A stretch of 64,000 bases of DNA. Origin: Acidobacteriaceae bacterium UBA1307 (GTDB taxonomy: Bacteria; Acidobacteriota; Terriglobia; Terriglobales; Acidobacteriaceae). Numbering within the stretch: position 1 is the stretch's first letter; each line of letters begins with the position of its first letter. This document shows positions 16,729-25,426 of this stretch, in pieces. The notes under the pieces are model-generated. The model was given only the letters and a program-made list of their open reading frames with translations. It made no database searches and was not told the origin of the DNA. Where the stretch lies: assembly GCA_002307235.1 (NCBI GenBank), contig DBTV01000031.1:7675-71674 (forward strand), read 5' to 3'. The position numbers and the translations under genes were made by a program.

Positions 16729-17802
16729 ATGGGGAGTCTGAAGAAAACCGCAACGGCTGCCACCCGCGTCAACCTGCGCATGCTGGCCGAATACCTGAAG
16801 CTCTCGCAGACCACCGTCTCTCTGGTGCTCAACGACTCGCCGTCGGCCAAATCCATTCCGCAAGAGACGCGCAACCGGGTCATTGAGGCCGCCAAAAAGC
16901 TCAACTACCGGCCCAACTACTTCGCGCGTTCGCTGCGCCAGAGCCGGTCGATGAGCGTCGGCGTGCTCGCCCCTGACCTGAGCGAGGGCTACTTCACCCG
17001 CGTCATGAGCGGCGTAGTCGAAGAGCTCTCTGCCGCGCACTACTTCTACTTCACCGCCTGCCACGACTGGAAAAAGGAGTTGATCGCCACCTATCCGCGC
17101 CTGCTCGCCGAACGTGCCGTCGATGGGTTTCTTCTGCTGAACACACCGGCCGATCAGATCGAGGTCACCCAGCCCATCGTCGCCATCTCCTCGCACAGCC
17201 CGGCCGAGAACGTAACCAACATCGTCGTCGATCACCACGCCGCCGTCTCCCAGGCCCTCACCCACCTCTATCAGCTCGGCCATCGCCGCATCGCCTTCAT
17301 GCGCGGCCCCAAGGCCATCCCCGACTCCGAGGTTCGCTGGGAGAACATCCAGCAGGTCGCCAGCGAACTCGGTCTCACGCTCGATCCCGCACTCGTCGTC
17401 CGGCTCGACACCGCACGTTGGTCCACCGAGTCCGATCCGCACCCCATGAATCCCGAGATCGGCTACCAGCCCATGCGCTCCCTGCTCGAACAAACACGTG
17501 ACTTCACCGCCGTCTTCTGCTTCAATGACATCGCGGCCATTGGCGCCACCCGAGCCCTCAAGGACGCCGGGCTCGGCGTGCCCACCGACGTCTCCGTTCT
17601 CGGCTTCGACGATATCCTCTCCGCCGCCTACTCCACTCCATCGCTGACCACCATCCGCCAGCCTCTGGCCGAGATGGGCAAGCGCGGCGCGCAGGTGCTG
17701 CTTGAACGCATCGCTCAGCGCGACAAGGAGTTTCCCGCCGAAATCGTCATGCAGCCCGAGTTGATCGTGCGCGAATCCACCGGCCCGATTTTCCTTCGAT
17801 AA
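16729..17802 (+). CDS. LacI/GalR-family transcriptional regulator
   Basis: This 357-residue DNA-binding regulator has the LacI N-terminal helix-turn-helix at about 14-35 (NLRMLAEYLKLSQTTVSLVLN) and the hinge helix RPNYFARSLRQ. A periplasmic-binding-protein-like sugar-sensing domain follows (VGVLAPDLSEGYF, VSVLGFDDILSAAYSTPSLTTI). LacI proteins usually repress carbohydrate genes until a sugar binds. No sugar operon is adjacent, so the target is unknown; it may act at a distance or on itself. The gene is monocistronic, with a strong terminator after it. Confidence 0.94.
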   Translation: MGSLKKTATAATRVNLRMLAEYLKLSQTTVSLVLNDSPSAKSIPQETRNRVIEAAKKLNYRPNYFARSLRQSRSMSVGVLAPDLSEGYFTRVMSGVVEELSAAHYFYFTACHDWKKELIATYPRLLAERAVDGFLLLNTPADQIEVTQPIVAISSHSPAENVTNIVVDHHAAVSQALTHLYQLGHRRIAFMRGPKAIPDSEVRWENIQQVASELGLTLDPALVVRLDTARWSTESDPHPMNPEIGYQPMRSLLEQTRDFTAVFCFNDIAAIGATRALKDAGLGVPTDVSVLGFDDILSAAYSTPSLTTIRQPLAEMGKRGAQVLLERIAQRDKEFPAEIVMQPELIVRESTGPIFLR

Positions 17803-17816
17803 AAATCTGCACGCGC

Positions 17817-17847
17817 AAAAAAGGCCGCCCAAGGGCGGCTTTTTTTT
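17817..17847 (+). terminator. Intrinsic terminator after the LacI-type gene
   Basis: The stem GCCGCCC / GGGCGGC with an AA loop is preceded by A residues and followed by eight T residues. It probably works in both directions for the convergent pair of genes. Confidence 0.95.
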
Positions 17848-17863
17848 ATTGTTTCAGCGCCCT

Positions 17864-18076
17864 CTACGGGCACTCATTGTCGGCTTCAAACCACCGGCTG
17901 ATGTACATCTGCGCGTGGCGCTGGCCGCAATAATGCAGCGCCTGGGGCGCATCGGCAGCCTCCTGGCTCCAGCGATAAATCGTCAACTGATTTGCCTCGC
18001 AACGAATAACGACCCAGCTCATCGGGTCCTCACTCGTCTCGCCGCAGATCTCGCACCGATAGGTCGTGTCGATCAT
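17864..18076 (-). CDS. Small cysteine-rich protein, possible zinc ribbon
   Basis: The 70-residue product begins at the ATG of MIDTTYRCEICGET, with GGGAGG seven bases upstream. It has a CEIC pair at residues 8-11, a single Cys near 27 and a CGQRH segment near 51-55, which together could bind one metal. The rest is compact and rich in Trp, Arg and Glu. I associate proteins of this kind with Acidobacteria but know no function. It lies just downstream of hom on the same strand and may share its transcript. Confidence 0.75.
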   Translation of the reverse strand: MIDTTYRCEICGETSEDPMSWVVIRCEANQLTIYRWSQEAADAPQALHYCGQRHAQMYISRWFEADNECP

Positions 18077-18174
18077 CGGGGCCGCCTCCCTGGCTCTCCT
18101 CTGTCTTATCGGTCGCTCACCCGATTTCCGACAGAGTTTCTCCACAAAAGCAGCCACCGACGGGAATGGACGTA

Positions 18175-19467
18175 CTACTCAAGAATCTGCAGATTCAACG
18201 GCGGCTCAATCAGGTAATCCTGGCTGCGAATCGCCGCCAGAGCCCGGTCAAGCGCCGAGGCCTTGCAGGGCTCGACGGTAACGACGAACGGCAGGGCGCT
18301 CTCCGCAAAGCCTTCCTTCTGCACAATGGCCCGGATGTTGATCTTCTCCTTGGCCAGCGCGCCGGTGATCTCGGCCACGATGCCCGGCCGGTCCTTCACC
18401 GTAAAGCGAATGTAATGAGCTGATTCAAACTCAGCGTCCACCGCGGCCGGCTTCGACGGCACCCGCACCCGGCGCGAGTCGTAGGCCAGTGCCAAAAGGT
18501 CGCTGACGACGGCCACGGCCGTCGGGTGGCCACCGGCGCCGTGGCCGGAAAAGACCACATTGCCGCCGTACTGCCCGTTCAGAATCACCATGTTCTCGGT
18601 GCCACGCGACCAGGCCAGCGGCGACTGCGCCGCCACCAGCACCGGGCCGACCGAGGCCGCCACCGCGCCATCCTTCTGCTCGGCCCGCGCCACCTGCCGG
18701 ATCGTGCATCCGAGGTCGCGCGCATAGCTGAAGTCGACGGCCGAAACCGCCGTAATCGGCTGACGGGCAATGCCCTCCGGATCAACCTCGACGCGCATCG
18801 CCAGCCGCATCAGAATCGCCAGCTTCGAACGGGCGTCAAAGCCGCCCACGTCCTCGGTCGGATCGGCCTCGGCATAGCCCTTGGCCTGCGCCTCGGCCAG
18901 CACCGTTGCATACTCGCCGCCGGTCTGCATCTTGCTCAAAATAAAGTTGCAAGTCCCGTTCAAAATGCCAAGAATACTGCGAATGCGGTCGCCCGACAAC
19001 CCCTGTTCGAGGCCCGGAATCACCGGAATACCGCCCGCCACCGCCGCGCCAAACTTCAAATGTCCGCCGGTCGAAACGGCCAGATTTTCCAGTTCCACGC
19101 CCTTGAGCGCGATCAACTTCTTGTTGGCTGAAACCACGCTCTTGCCCGCCGCCAGCGCGCGCTCCACCCAGACACCGGCCGGATCGAGTCCACCCACCAA
19201 CTCGACAATGACATCGATCTCGGGCGAGGTCAGCAACGCCTCGGCATCCTCGGTCCAGGTCACGCTCGCCGGAATCCAGTCCGCCTTCTTGCGTGCCACA
19301 TTGCGGTTGTAGATGTGGGTCAGCTCGAGGCCCTCGGGCTTCGAGTCCACCAGAATGCGCGCCACCGAGCTGCCAACGGTGCCAAAGCCAAACAGGGCAA
19401 TGCGCAACGGACGACGCGTGTTCGGGGAGGCGGCAACAGACGAGGAGATATTTTTGGCTTCGGGCAC
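18175..19467 (-). CDS. hom: Homoserine dehydrogenase
   Basis: This enzyme reduces aspartate semialdehyde to homoserine with NAD(P)H, the branch leading to threonine and methionine. In 430 residues it shows the nucleotide motif FGFGTVGSSVA (about 25-35). The catalytic domain carries KKLIALKG, GILNGTCNFILSKM and the lysine-containing GFDARSKLAIL segment. A C-terminal ACT domain for feedback regulation (HYIRFTVKDRPGIVAEITG) is also present. The start is GTG with AAAGGAA upstream. No thrB or thrC neighbour is present. Confidence 0.97.
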   Translation of the reverse strand: MPEAKNISSSVAASPNTRRPLRIALFGFGTVGSSVARILVDSKPEGLELTHIYNRNVARKKADWIPASVTWTEDAEALLTSPEIDVIVELVGGLDPAGVWVERALAAGKSVVSANKKLIALKGVELENLAVSTGGHLKFGAAVAGGIPVIPGLEQGLSGDRIRSILGILNGTCNFILSKMQTGGEYATVLAEAQAKGYAEADPTEDVGGFDARSKLAILMRLAMRVEVDPEGIARQPITAVSAVDFSYARDLGCTIRQVARAEQKDGAVAASVGPVLVAAQSPLAWSRGTENMVILNGQYGGNVVFSGHGAGGHPTAVAVVSDLLALAYDSRRVRVPSKPAAVDAEFESAHYIRFTVKDRPGIVAEITGALAKEKINIRAIVQKEGFAESALPFVVTVEPCKASALDRALAAIRSQDYLIEPPLNLQILE

Positions 19468-19621
19468 GAGCTTTTTCCTTTACTTGTAGGTTAAACGCAG
19501 GTTTTCACACGTTGCTATCGATGATACCCGATCGCACATGCGGCGATGAGCAGGAGTGCCTGGCGGCGGCGCGCGATTCCCTCTTCTTCAACTTTCGTGC
19601 GGAAATGAAAAACGCGCGCAA

Positions 19622-19657
19622 AAACAAAAAGGCGGAAGAGCCTGTCGGCCTTCCGCC
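19622..19657 (-). terminator. Terminator after the outer-membrane barrel gene
   Basis: An 8-bp stem GGCGGAAG / CTTCCGCC is bordered by AAAACAAAAA on the plus strand, which is a T-run when read on the minus strand. It stands 23 bases past the stop of the barrel gene. A near-identical stem recurs at 61316-61347. Confidence 0.85.
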
Positions 19658-19679
19658 CTTCGATCCACCCCGGAAAAAG

Positions 19680-20399
19680 CTACTGCTTGCCGAAGCGATA
19701 GACGATCGAGCCGGTGAAGCCACGGCTGGCCTGCGAGGTCGAGCCATAGCCGGTGAAGAAATACTCCGGCGAAAGACGGAGGGCAAGGCTTGGCGTCAGA
19801 TTGTACTCGGCGCTGACGCTGACCGAGGCCGCATAGGTGCTGCCGTCGGGATAGAGCTTGAGCGTCTTCGCACCGTAACCGTTGGCGTCCTCTGAGAAGT
19901 TATTGTGGCCGTAGCCGGCCAGCACGCGACCCGAGATCGCATACTTCGGCTGCACATAAAAGCGATAGGTCGGGCCCGCCATCACGTTGTACTCGCTGAT
20001 CGAAGGCCGGGTCAGTCCATAGGCATTCAGGCCGACATAGGCCGTGCCAAAATAGCCGCGACCGTCGACGGTAACGCCGAGCCGCTCGTTGAGGTAGCGG
20101 GTCACGCCCACGTTCCAGGCATACATGGAAGAGCGCTGGCGATCAGGGCCGGGAACGAAGCGGATCGTACCGCTGCCAACATAGGCCTCATACTTCTGCG
20201 AATACGCATCATGAATCGCTGTAGCGCGACGCTGCGCACGACGAGCGCGGATACGCGCCTGCACGCTCAACTGTCCGCTCTGCGCGGCAGTCTGCTCCTG
20301 TGCCGGTACGGAGCTGCTGCTCTCACTCTGCGCCACGACGGCGGGTACGGCGCTGGCGGCCAAAGCCAGCAAAAAGGCAATACGGCGAAATGAATCCAT
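19680..20399 (-). CDS. Outer-membrane beta-barrel protein, function unknown
   Basis: The 239-residue product has a signal peptide (cut near AVVAQ) and a Gln/Ser-rich segment followed by a basic patch QARIRARRAQRRA. About 160 residues of alternating aromatic and polar strands follow. It ends in GSIVYRFGKQ, close to the aromatic C-terminal signal of barrel proteins. Segments such as MYAWNVGVTRYLNERLGVTV and ASVSVSAEYNLTPSLALRLS read as antiparallel barrel strands. It may belong to the OmpA/OmpX-like small barrels. GGAGGAAG precedes the ATG. Confidence 0.82.
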   Translation of the reverse strand: MDSFRRIAFLLALAASAVPAVVAQSESSSSVPAQEQTAAQSGQLSVQARIRARRAQRRATAIHDAYSQKYEAYVGSGTIRFVPGPDRQRSSMYAWNVGVTRYLNERLGVTVDGRGYFGTAYVGLNAYGLTRPSISEYNVMAGPTYRFYVQPKYAISGRVLAGYGHNNFSEDANGYGAKTLKLYPDGSTYAASVSVSAEYNLTPSLALRLSPEYFFTGYGSTSQASRGFTGSIVYRFGKQ

Positions 20400-20748
20400 C
20401 GGTCTCGAACTTCCTCCACGGGAATTTTAATCCTTTGTCGTCAACACCTTACAAAGGAGGTTCTGGAAATACCCACAAAAATACCCGCATCGTGAACGAA
20501 TCAGGTATTTTGCCCGTTCATCTACCAGGCATACCGTTAGAAATGATACATGCGCATGACGGCTTCGCGCAGCTCCCTCACTAGCTTCGACGCTGGAAAA
20601 ACAGAATGGGCGTCAACGAAGCATCCTTTTGAGTGTATCTCGACACACCGGCACAACCGGAATGCAATCGACGCCCAAGCCGTCCATTCTGCACTTCGGG
20701 CGCAATATGGGCGGCTTTCCATACTTTTTCTAATCACGAAGATATTTT
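20400..20748. other. Intergenic region upstream of flgE
   Basis: The left part must hold the promoter of the barrel gene. An ACAAAGGAGG sequence near 20450 looks like a ribosome site but no start codon follows at proper distance. The rest contains no convincing gene. Its right end leads into the sigma-54 promoter. Confidence 0.5.
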
Positions 20749-20765
20749 TTGGCATGCAGATTGCA
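20749..20765 (+). promoter_or_regulatory. flgE: Sigma-54 (RpoN) promoter of flgE
   Basis: TTGGCATGCAGATTGCA has the GG and GC pairs separated by exactly ten bases and keeps the TTGGCA and TTGCA boxes of the -24/-12 consensus. A transcript would start near 20776, 40 bases before flgE. RpoN control of hook genes is well established in other bacteria. Confidence 0.85.
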
Positions 20766-20816
20766 TTCAAAGGCAGCGGGGTCAGCGAGAACATACATGT
20801 GCAAACGGAGACTTGA

Positions 20817-22082
20817 ATGCCGAATTATTCCATTGCTCTCTCTGGCCTTAAGGCTGCGACTGTAAGCCTCAACACGATTGCCAACAATCTCGCCAACATG
20901 AGCACTACCGCATATAAAACGCAGACGGTGAGTTTTACCGATGCGTTCTATGAGGCGCTCGGGACGAGCGGCTCCGGCGATGCGATCGCGGTCGGCACCG
21001 GAACCACGGTTGCCTCAACATCCACCGATTTCACGCAAGGCGATTACTCCACCGACGGCACCAGCAATACCGATATGGCCGTTGACGGCAGCGGCTTCTT
21101 TGTCGTTGATAGCTCCTCCGGCAGCGAATACCTGACACGCGACGGCTCCTTCACCGAGGACACCGACGGACACCTTGAAACCTCCAGCGGCTACTATCTG
21201 ATGGGTTACTCGGCCACCAACGGCACGGTCGACACCTCGTCCCTGTCGGAGATCACGCTGCCGACGACCGGATCAACGCTCAGCGCCTCGGCCAGCACGG
21301 AGTTTACCGTGACGGCCAACCTGACCTCTTCGGCCGCGGTTGGCGACACCTATACGAGCTCGGTCACACTCTACGACTCGCTCGGCACCACGCACACCGC
21401 CACCATCACCTACACCAAAACCGACGACAACAGTTGGGACTACTCGATCTCGCTGCCGGATGACGACTACAGTGCCGGCTCGTCGACGGCAGAGACCGGA
21501 ACGCTCACCTTCGATTCCTCGGGCAATCTGTCCACCATCAACGGCCAGACCGTCTGCACCGATTCCTCCGATACCTCCACGCTTTCATTGACCTTCTCTG
21601 GCCTTGCCGACGGGGCAAGCGATCTGACGGTCAGTTGGAATCTGCTCAGTTCGAGCGACGCAACCACCGTAACGCAAACTGCGTCCTCCTCGTCGTCCTC
21701 CACCTCTACCGATGGGTACGCCGCCGGAACCTACGAGAGCTTCACCGTCGATACCGACGGCACCATTGAAGCCCACTATACGAACAGTCAGACACAGGTC
21801 GTCGGTCAGGTCGTTCTGGCGGACGTGACCAACGAGCAGGGGCTGACCTCCGTCGGCAGCAGCCTCTATCAGGTCACCACAGCCAGCGGAACAGCCACGA
21901 CCGGAGTCGCCGGCACCGGAACGCTGGGAACCGTCGTCGACGGCGAACTTGAGGAGTCGAACGTCGACATCTCCACGCAATTCGCGGATCTGATTATTGC
22001 CCAGCGTGCCTTCCAGGCGGACTCCAAGGCCATCATGGCCATGGACTCCGTCACCAAATCCACCATTGATATCGCTCAATAA
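20817..22082 (+). CDS. flgE: Flagellar hook protein FlgE, orphan
   Basis: FlgE polymerises into the flagellar hook. The 421-residue protein has the N-terminal rod-type motif ALSGLKAATVSLNTIANNLANMSTTAYK and the FlgE/F/G segment DMAVDGSGFFVV. The middle domain is extremely rich in Ser and Thr, and the C-terminal helix carries DISTQFADLIIAQRAFQADSKAI. It lacks a signal peptide, as expected for type III export. No other flagellar gene is nearby. The unusual Ser/Thr content of the surface domain suggests adaptation or glycosylation, which is inference. Confidence 0.95.
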   Translation: MPNYSIALSGLKAATVSLNTIANNLANMSTTAYKTQTVSFTDAFYEALGTSGSGDAIAVGTGTTVASTSTDFTQGDYSTDGTSNTDMAVDGSGFFVVDSSSGSEYLTRDGSFTEDTDGHLETSSGYYLMGYSATNGTVDTSSLSEITLPTTGSTLSASASTEFTVTANLTSSAAVGDTYTSSVTLYDSLGTTHTATITYTKTDDNSWDYSISLPDDDYSAGSSTAETGTLTFDSSGNLSTINGQTVCTDSSDTSTLSLTFSGLADGASDLTVSWNLLSSSDATTVTQTASSSSSSTSTDGYAAGTYESFTVDTDGTIEAHYTNSQTQVVGQVVLADVTNEQGLTSVGSSLYQVTTASGTATTGVAGTGTLGTVVDGELEESNVDISTQFADLIIAQRAFQADSKAIMAMDSVTKSTIDIAQ

Positions 22083-22100
22083 AACCTTTTTGGTTTCGTG

Positions 22101-22135
22101 GCAGGCCATCCGGCTTTCGGATGGTCTGCTTTTTT
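22101..22135 (+). terminator. Intrinsic terminator after flgE
   Basis: The 12-bp stem GCAGGCCATCCG / CGGATGGTCTGC has one G-T pair, a five-base loop and six T residues, 18 bases past the stop. Confidence 0.95.
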
Positions 22136-22138
22136 GCT

Positions 22139-22891
22139 CTACGCAATGGCGCGCAGATCGGCAAGCAACTGCTGCTGGTCAAAGCCGCTCGGCGCAGCCT
22201 TGGCCGCGATCCAGTCCGCCCCCAGCAGCGTATGCGCCTCGTCGCAGTAGGCCCGCCAGAAGGCCACCGTCATCGTCTTGAGCGCACCCCAGGTAATGCA
22301 GGTGAAGCCCTTCTCGTCATAGCCCACCACAAAGACGCAGTGGCCGCCCCAGCTTCCCTTCTCGGCCTCCGCGCCCCCTTCGGCAACCACCTCCCACACC
22401 TCCTGCGTCCGCGCCGTCAGGGGCAGGTCGAGACCGATGTAGACGCCGCCAAACAGCGCAATCGACTGCCGAATCTCGACAAGGCTGCTCACCCGCGGAT
22501 CGACAAAGGCCAGCAGGGCGTGGCCAGCAAGGCCCTCCTTGCGCCAGCGCTTCAGCACGTCGAGCTCGATGCCGCCGTTGTCGGTGTGTTCAGGGTCAGC
22601 CGGGTTGTAGCCGTCCCAACGTTCGTAATACTGCTCGACGGTCGCGTCCGTCAGCGTCACCTCCGCGCCGGTATTGGCCGACCACAGTTGCACGGCGTGC
22701 GCGCAGCCGGCGATGGTGCAATCGCCCAGTTGATCGTTCAGCATCATGCCCCATTGCGCGAGGCCCCGCGTCCAGTCCACGCGCGGCGGCGGCGCGGGCA
22801 GTTGCGGCCTCAGATAAGCGCCCAGACGGAGTGTGCGCCCATCGCGCCGGATCGCCCTGCGCCCCAGTTTCATCTGCGAATGATCTGCCAT
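22139..22891 (-). CDS. Papain-like (C1-type) cysteine peptidase homologue
   Basis: The 250-residue product has the features of bacterial papain-fold peptidases. A Gln-containing QLGDCTIAGCAHAV segment holds the probable nucleophile Cys58. The GGHCVFVVGYDEKGF segment contains His184, and TCITWG replaces the usual N-S-W-G. There is no signal peptide, so it is probably cytoplasmic or phage-like in origin. AAAGGGAG precedes the chosen ATG; longer frames upstream add no conserved sequence. It stands alone, convergent with flgE. The substrate is unknown, and because the third catalytic residue is atypical, activity is not certain. Confidence 0.82.
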   Translation of the reverse strand: MADHSQMKLGRRAIRRDGRTLRLGAYLRPQLPAPPPRVDWTRGLAQWGMMLNDQLGDCTIAGCAHAVQLWSANTGAEVTLTDATVEQYYERWDGYNPADPEHTDNGGIELDVLKRWRKEGLAGHALLAFVDPRVSSLVEIRQSIALFGGVYIGLDLPLTARTQEVWEVVAEGGAEAEKGSWGGHCVFVVGYDEKGFTCITWGALKTMTVAFWRAYCDEAHTLLGADWIAAKAAPSGFDQQQLLADLRAIA

Positions 22892-23067
22892 CGGAATGCT
22901 CCCTTTCCGCGCTGCCATGCGCGCGACAGAGACGACCTCCAGCATTCATCCATGCAAGAAATCCGGCAGCGATATGAAATCGCCACCGGATCTTCTGCCA
23001 TGCCGAAAAGAAGTTCCGCCTGAAAGCAAATATACCGCGCGCGGGAATAATTCCCTGCAAACTGCCG

Positions 23068-24489
23068 TTACGACGCGCGCAAGGGATCGTCGTCGGCCGA
23101 GAGCGGCTCGTCGGCCTCGTCTTGCGCTTCATCAAGCATGGGCAGCGTAAAGTGGAAGGCCGCCCCCTTGCCCAGCTCGCTCTCCACCCAGACCCGGCCG
23201 CCGTGGCTCTGCACAATGTGCTTGACGATGGCCAGCCCCAGCCCGGTGCCGCCCGACTCGCGCGAACGCGCCTTGTCGACGCGATAGAAGCGCTCGAAGA
23301 TGCGGTCCAGGTGCTCGCTGGCAATGCCCGGGCCAAAGTCCTGCACGCAGAAGACAACCTCGGAGCCGACCAGCTTGGCGCCAACGCGAATCCGCTTGCC
23401 TTCCCGTCCATACTTGAGCGAGTTTTCAATCAGATTGCCGAAGACCTGATTCAGCGCGTCGAGATCGGCCATCACGGTCACATTCGGCGCGCCGCCCGAC
23501 TGCAGCTTGACGCCGGAATCCTTGACGATGCCGCCAAGCGCGGCGAGAGCATCGCGCATCAACAGTCCAGCCTTGACCGGCTGCATCTTGAGCTTGTTGT
23601 CGGGGTTCTCGACCCGCGCCAGCGCCAAAAGATCTTCGGTGAGCCGGTTCATGCGCGCCGCATTCTTGAGCACGATGCCCAAAAACTCGCGCGTCATCTC
23701 CGGCGAGGGATTCTCGTCCTCAAGCAGTGTTTCCACGTAGCCCTGAATCGAGGTGAGCGGCGTGCGCAGCTCATGGCTCACATTGGCGACAAACTCGCGC
23801 CGCGACTTCTGCGCCGTCTCGATGCTGGTCACGTCATGCAGCACGGCCAGCGCGCCGCCGCCGGGCAGCGGCACCGCGTTGACCTCGAAGACCTGGCCGG
23901 GAAACAGAATGCTGGCGCGGCCTCGGGTCACCTCGCCGCGTTCAAGCGCGCCACGCACGCAGGCCAGCAGCTCCGGGTCGCGCATCGAATGCACCAGCGG
24001 CCGCCCAATGTGAATCTGCGTGCCGGCCATCCGCTGCATCACGGCATTGGCCCAGCGCACGATGCCATCGGAGGTGATGGCGACCACCGCCTCCTGCATG
24101 GTGTTGAGAATCGTCGCCAGCTCCTGCCGACGGTTCTCAACCTCGCGAAAGCCCTTGCCGACGCGCTCGGCGGTGTGGTTCAGCGCATCTTCAATCTCGG
24201 CCAACTCGTCCTCGCTGTGCATCTCAAGCCGCGCCTCAAGGTCGCCGCCAGAGATGCGTTGCGCAAAACGAACCACGCGCTTGATGCGCGAGGCAACGCG
24301 CTCGGCCAGCCAGGCCGCCAGCGGCAACGCGGCCAGCGCGCCTGCCAGAGATGCCCCGAGCGCGGCCCGCCGCAACGCGGCGCTGGCATCGCCCACAAAG
24401 ATGCGAAAGGCCAGCGCCGTCATTGCCCACTCAAAGGCAAGCGTCAGCGCGAAAAGCCCGAAGAGCTTGGTAAACGCTCGAGGCTTCAA
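23068..24489 (-). CDS. phoR: PhoR-type sensor histidine kinase
   Basis: PhoR senses phosphate status through Pst/PhoU and phosphorylates PhoB. The 473-residue protein has two N-terminal membrane helices (about 10-30 and 42-62), a HAMP linker (about 63-115) and a PAS domain (about 120-225). The histidine box FVANVSHELRTPL has His239, and the ATPase carries NLIENSLKYG, DFGPGI and GGTGLGLAI. It starts at a TTG that overlaps the phoB stop (TTGA). The short periplasmic loop is the PhoR pattern. Other cues cannot be excluded, but the pst genes nearby support this name. Confidence 0.9.
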   Translation of the reverse strand: MKPRAFTKLFGLFALTLAFEWAMTALAFRIFVGDASAALRRAALGASLAGALAALPLAAWLAERVASRIKRVVRFAQRISGGDLEARLEMHSEDELAEIEDALNHTAERVGKGFREVENRRQELATILNTMQEAVVAITSDGIVRWANAVMQRMAGTQIHIGRPLVHSMRDPELLACVRGALERGEVTRGRASILFPGQVFEVNAVPLPGGGALAVLHDVTSIETAQKSRREFVANVSHELRTPLTSIQGYVETLLEDENPSPEMTREFLGIVLKNAARMNRLTEDLLALARVENPDNKLKMQPVKAGLLMRDALAALGGIVKDSGVKLQSGGAPNVTVMADLDALNQVFGNLIENSLKYGREGKRIRVGAKLVGSEVVFCVQDFGPGIASEHLDRIFERFYRVDKARSRESGGTGLGLAIVKHIVQSHGGRVWVESELGKGAAFHFTLPMLDEAQDEADEPLSADDDPLRAS

Positions 24490-25193
24490 CGCGCCGTCTC
24501 ACCCTTCGGCAGCTCAAAGCGATAACCGGCGCCTCGGACCGTCTTCAGGTAGCGCGGATTCTCCGGATCGACCTCGATCTTTTCGCGAATGCGCCGCACG
24601 TAGACGTCGACCGAGCGCGGCGTGACAAAGCGCGCATCGCCCCAGACGGCGTCGAGAAGATGATCGCGGCTGAAGACCCGGCCCGGATGCCGCGCCAGAT
24701 AATCGAGCAGGCGAAACTCGGTGGCCGTGGTCGTCGTCAACTCGCCGCGCACCTTCAGTTGCATGGCGCTGGCGTCGATCTCGATCTCGTCGAAGCTGAC
24801 CAGCGCCGGAGCCGAGGGCCGCTCGAAGCGGCGCAGCACGGCCTTGACGCGGGCCACCAGCTCGCGGGTCGAAAACGGCTTGGTGATGTAGTCATCGGCA
24901 CCCAGTTCGAGGCCAAGCACACGGTCATTCTCGCTGGCCTTGGCGGTCATAAAGATGATCGGCGTCGTCGACAGCCCCTGATGGTTGCGCAAACGACGGC
25001 AAACATCGGTTCCATCTCCGCCCGGCACCATGATGTCGAGCAGAAAAAGAGCCGGCGCTTTGCGCTCGGCATCGGGAATCAGATTCGTGGGGGTATAGAA
25101 GAGGCGAACCTCGAAGCCGGCTGCCTCCAGGTGATGTTGCACCAGACGCGCGATGTCCGCATCGTCTTCCAGTACGAAGATGGTTTGACTCAA
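24486..25193 (-). CDS. phoB: PhoB-type response regulator
   Basis: This OmpR/PhoB-family regulator of 235 residues has a receiver domain with the acidic pocket E9-D10-D11, phospho-acceptor Asp53, Thr83 and Lys105. A winged-helix DNA-binding domain follows, ending with RSVDVYVRRIREKIE and YLKTVRGAGYRFE. I start it at a TTG with GAGGG eight bases upstream, because MSQTIFVLEDD is the usual N-terminus; the longer ATG frame adds 29 unconserved residues. It probably binds the Pho box before pstC. Confidence 0.92.
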   Translation of the reverse strand: MSQTIFVLEDDADIARLVQHHLEAAGFEVRLFYTPTNLIPDAERKAPALFLLDIMVPGGDGTDVCRRLRNHQGLSTTPIIFMTAKASENDRVLGLELGADDYITKPFSTRELVARVKAVLRRFERPSAPALVSFDEIEIDASAMQLKVRGELTTTTATEFRLLDYLARHPGRVFSRDHLLDAVWGDARFVTPRSVDVYVRRIREKIEVDPENPRYLKTVRGAGYRFELPKGETAR

Positions 25194-25361
25194 CCTCTCA
25201 ACCCTCGACCGGCAGCCGTATTTGCACAAAGGTTCATGCTGGCTGCGGGAAACTATGAACAGAGTAATGCAGCCAGGCAAATAAATTGCAAACGTTTGAT
25301 GAATTTATTAGAGAGAGACCTCCGAAAGCCTTTGTCTTCATCGGTTTCACGCCTACTCCCC

Positions 25362-25405
25362 CCCCAAAAAGACAACGGCGAAGGCCCCGCGTGGGACCTT
25401 CGCCG
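25362..25405 (-). terminator. Terminator after the lipoprotein propeller gene
   Basis: The 9-bp stem CGGCGAAGG / CCTTCGCCG, read on the minus strand, is followed by TTGTCTTTTT. It lies 22 bases past the stop of the lipoprotein gene. Confidence 0.85.
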
Positions 25406-25426
25406 CTTTGCATGTTTGTCGCGATG

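Noticed and set aside
20550..20816. 88-codon frame upstream of flgE
   Set aside because: It reads through the sigma-54 promoter, has no ribosome site, and the predicted peptide has no coding character.
23068..24525. Long plus-strand frame across phoR
   Set aside because: It is a shadow of the kinase gene on the other strand, rich in Arg, His and Gln, with no ribosome site.
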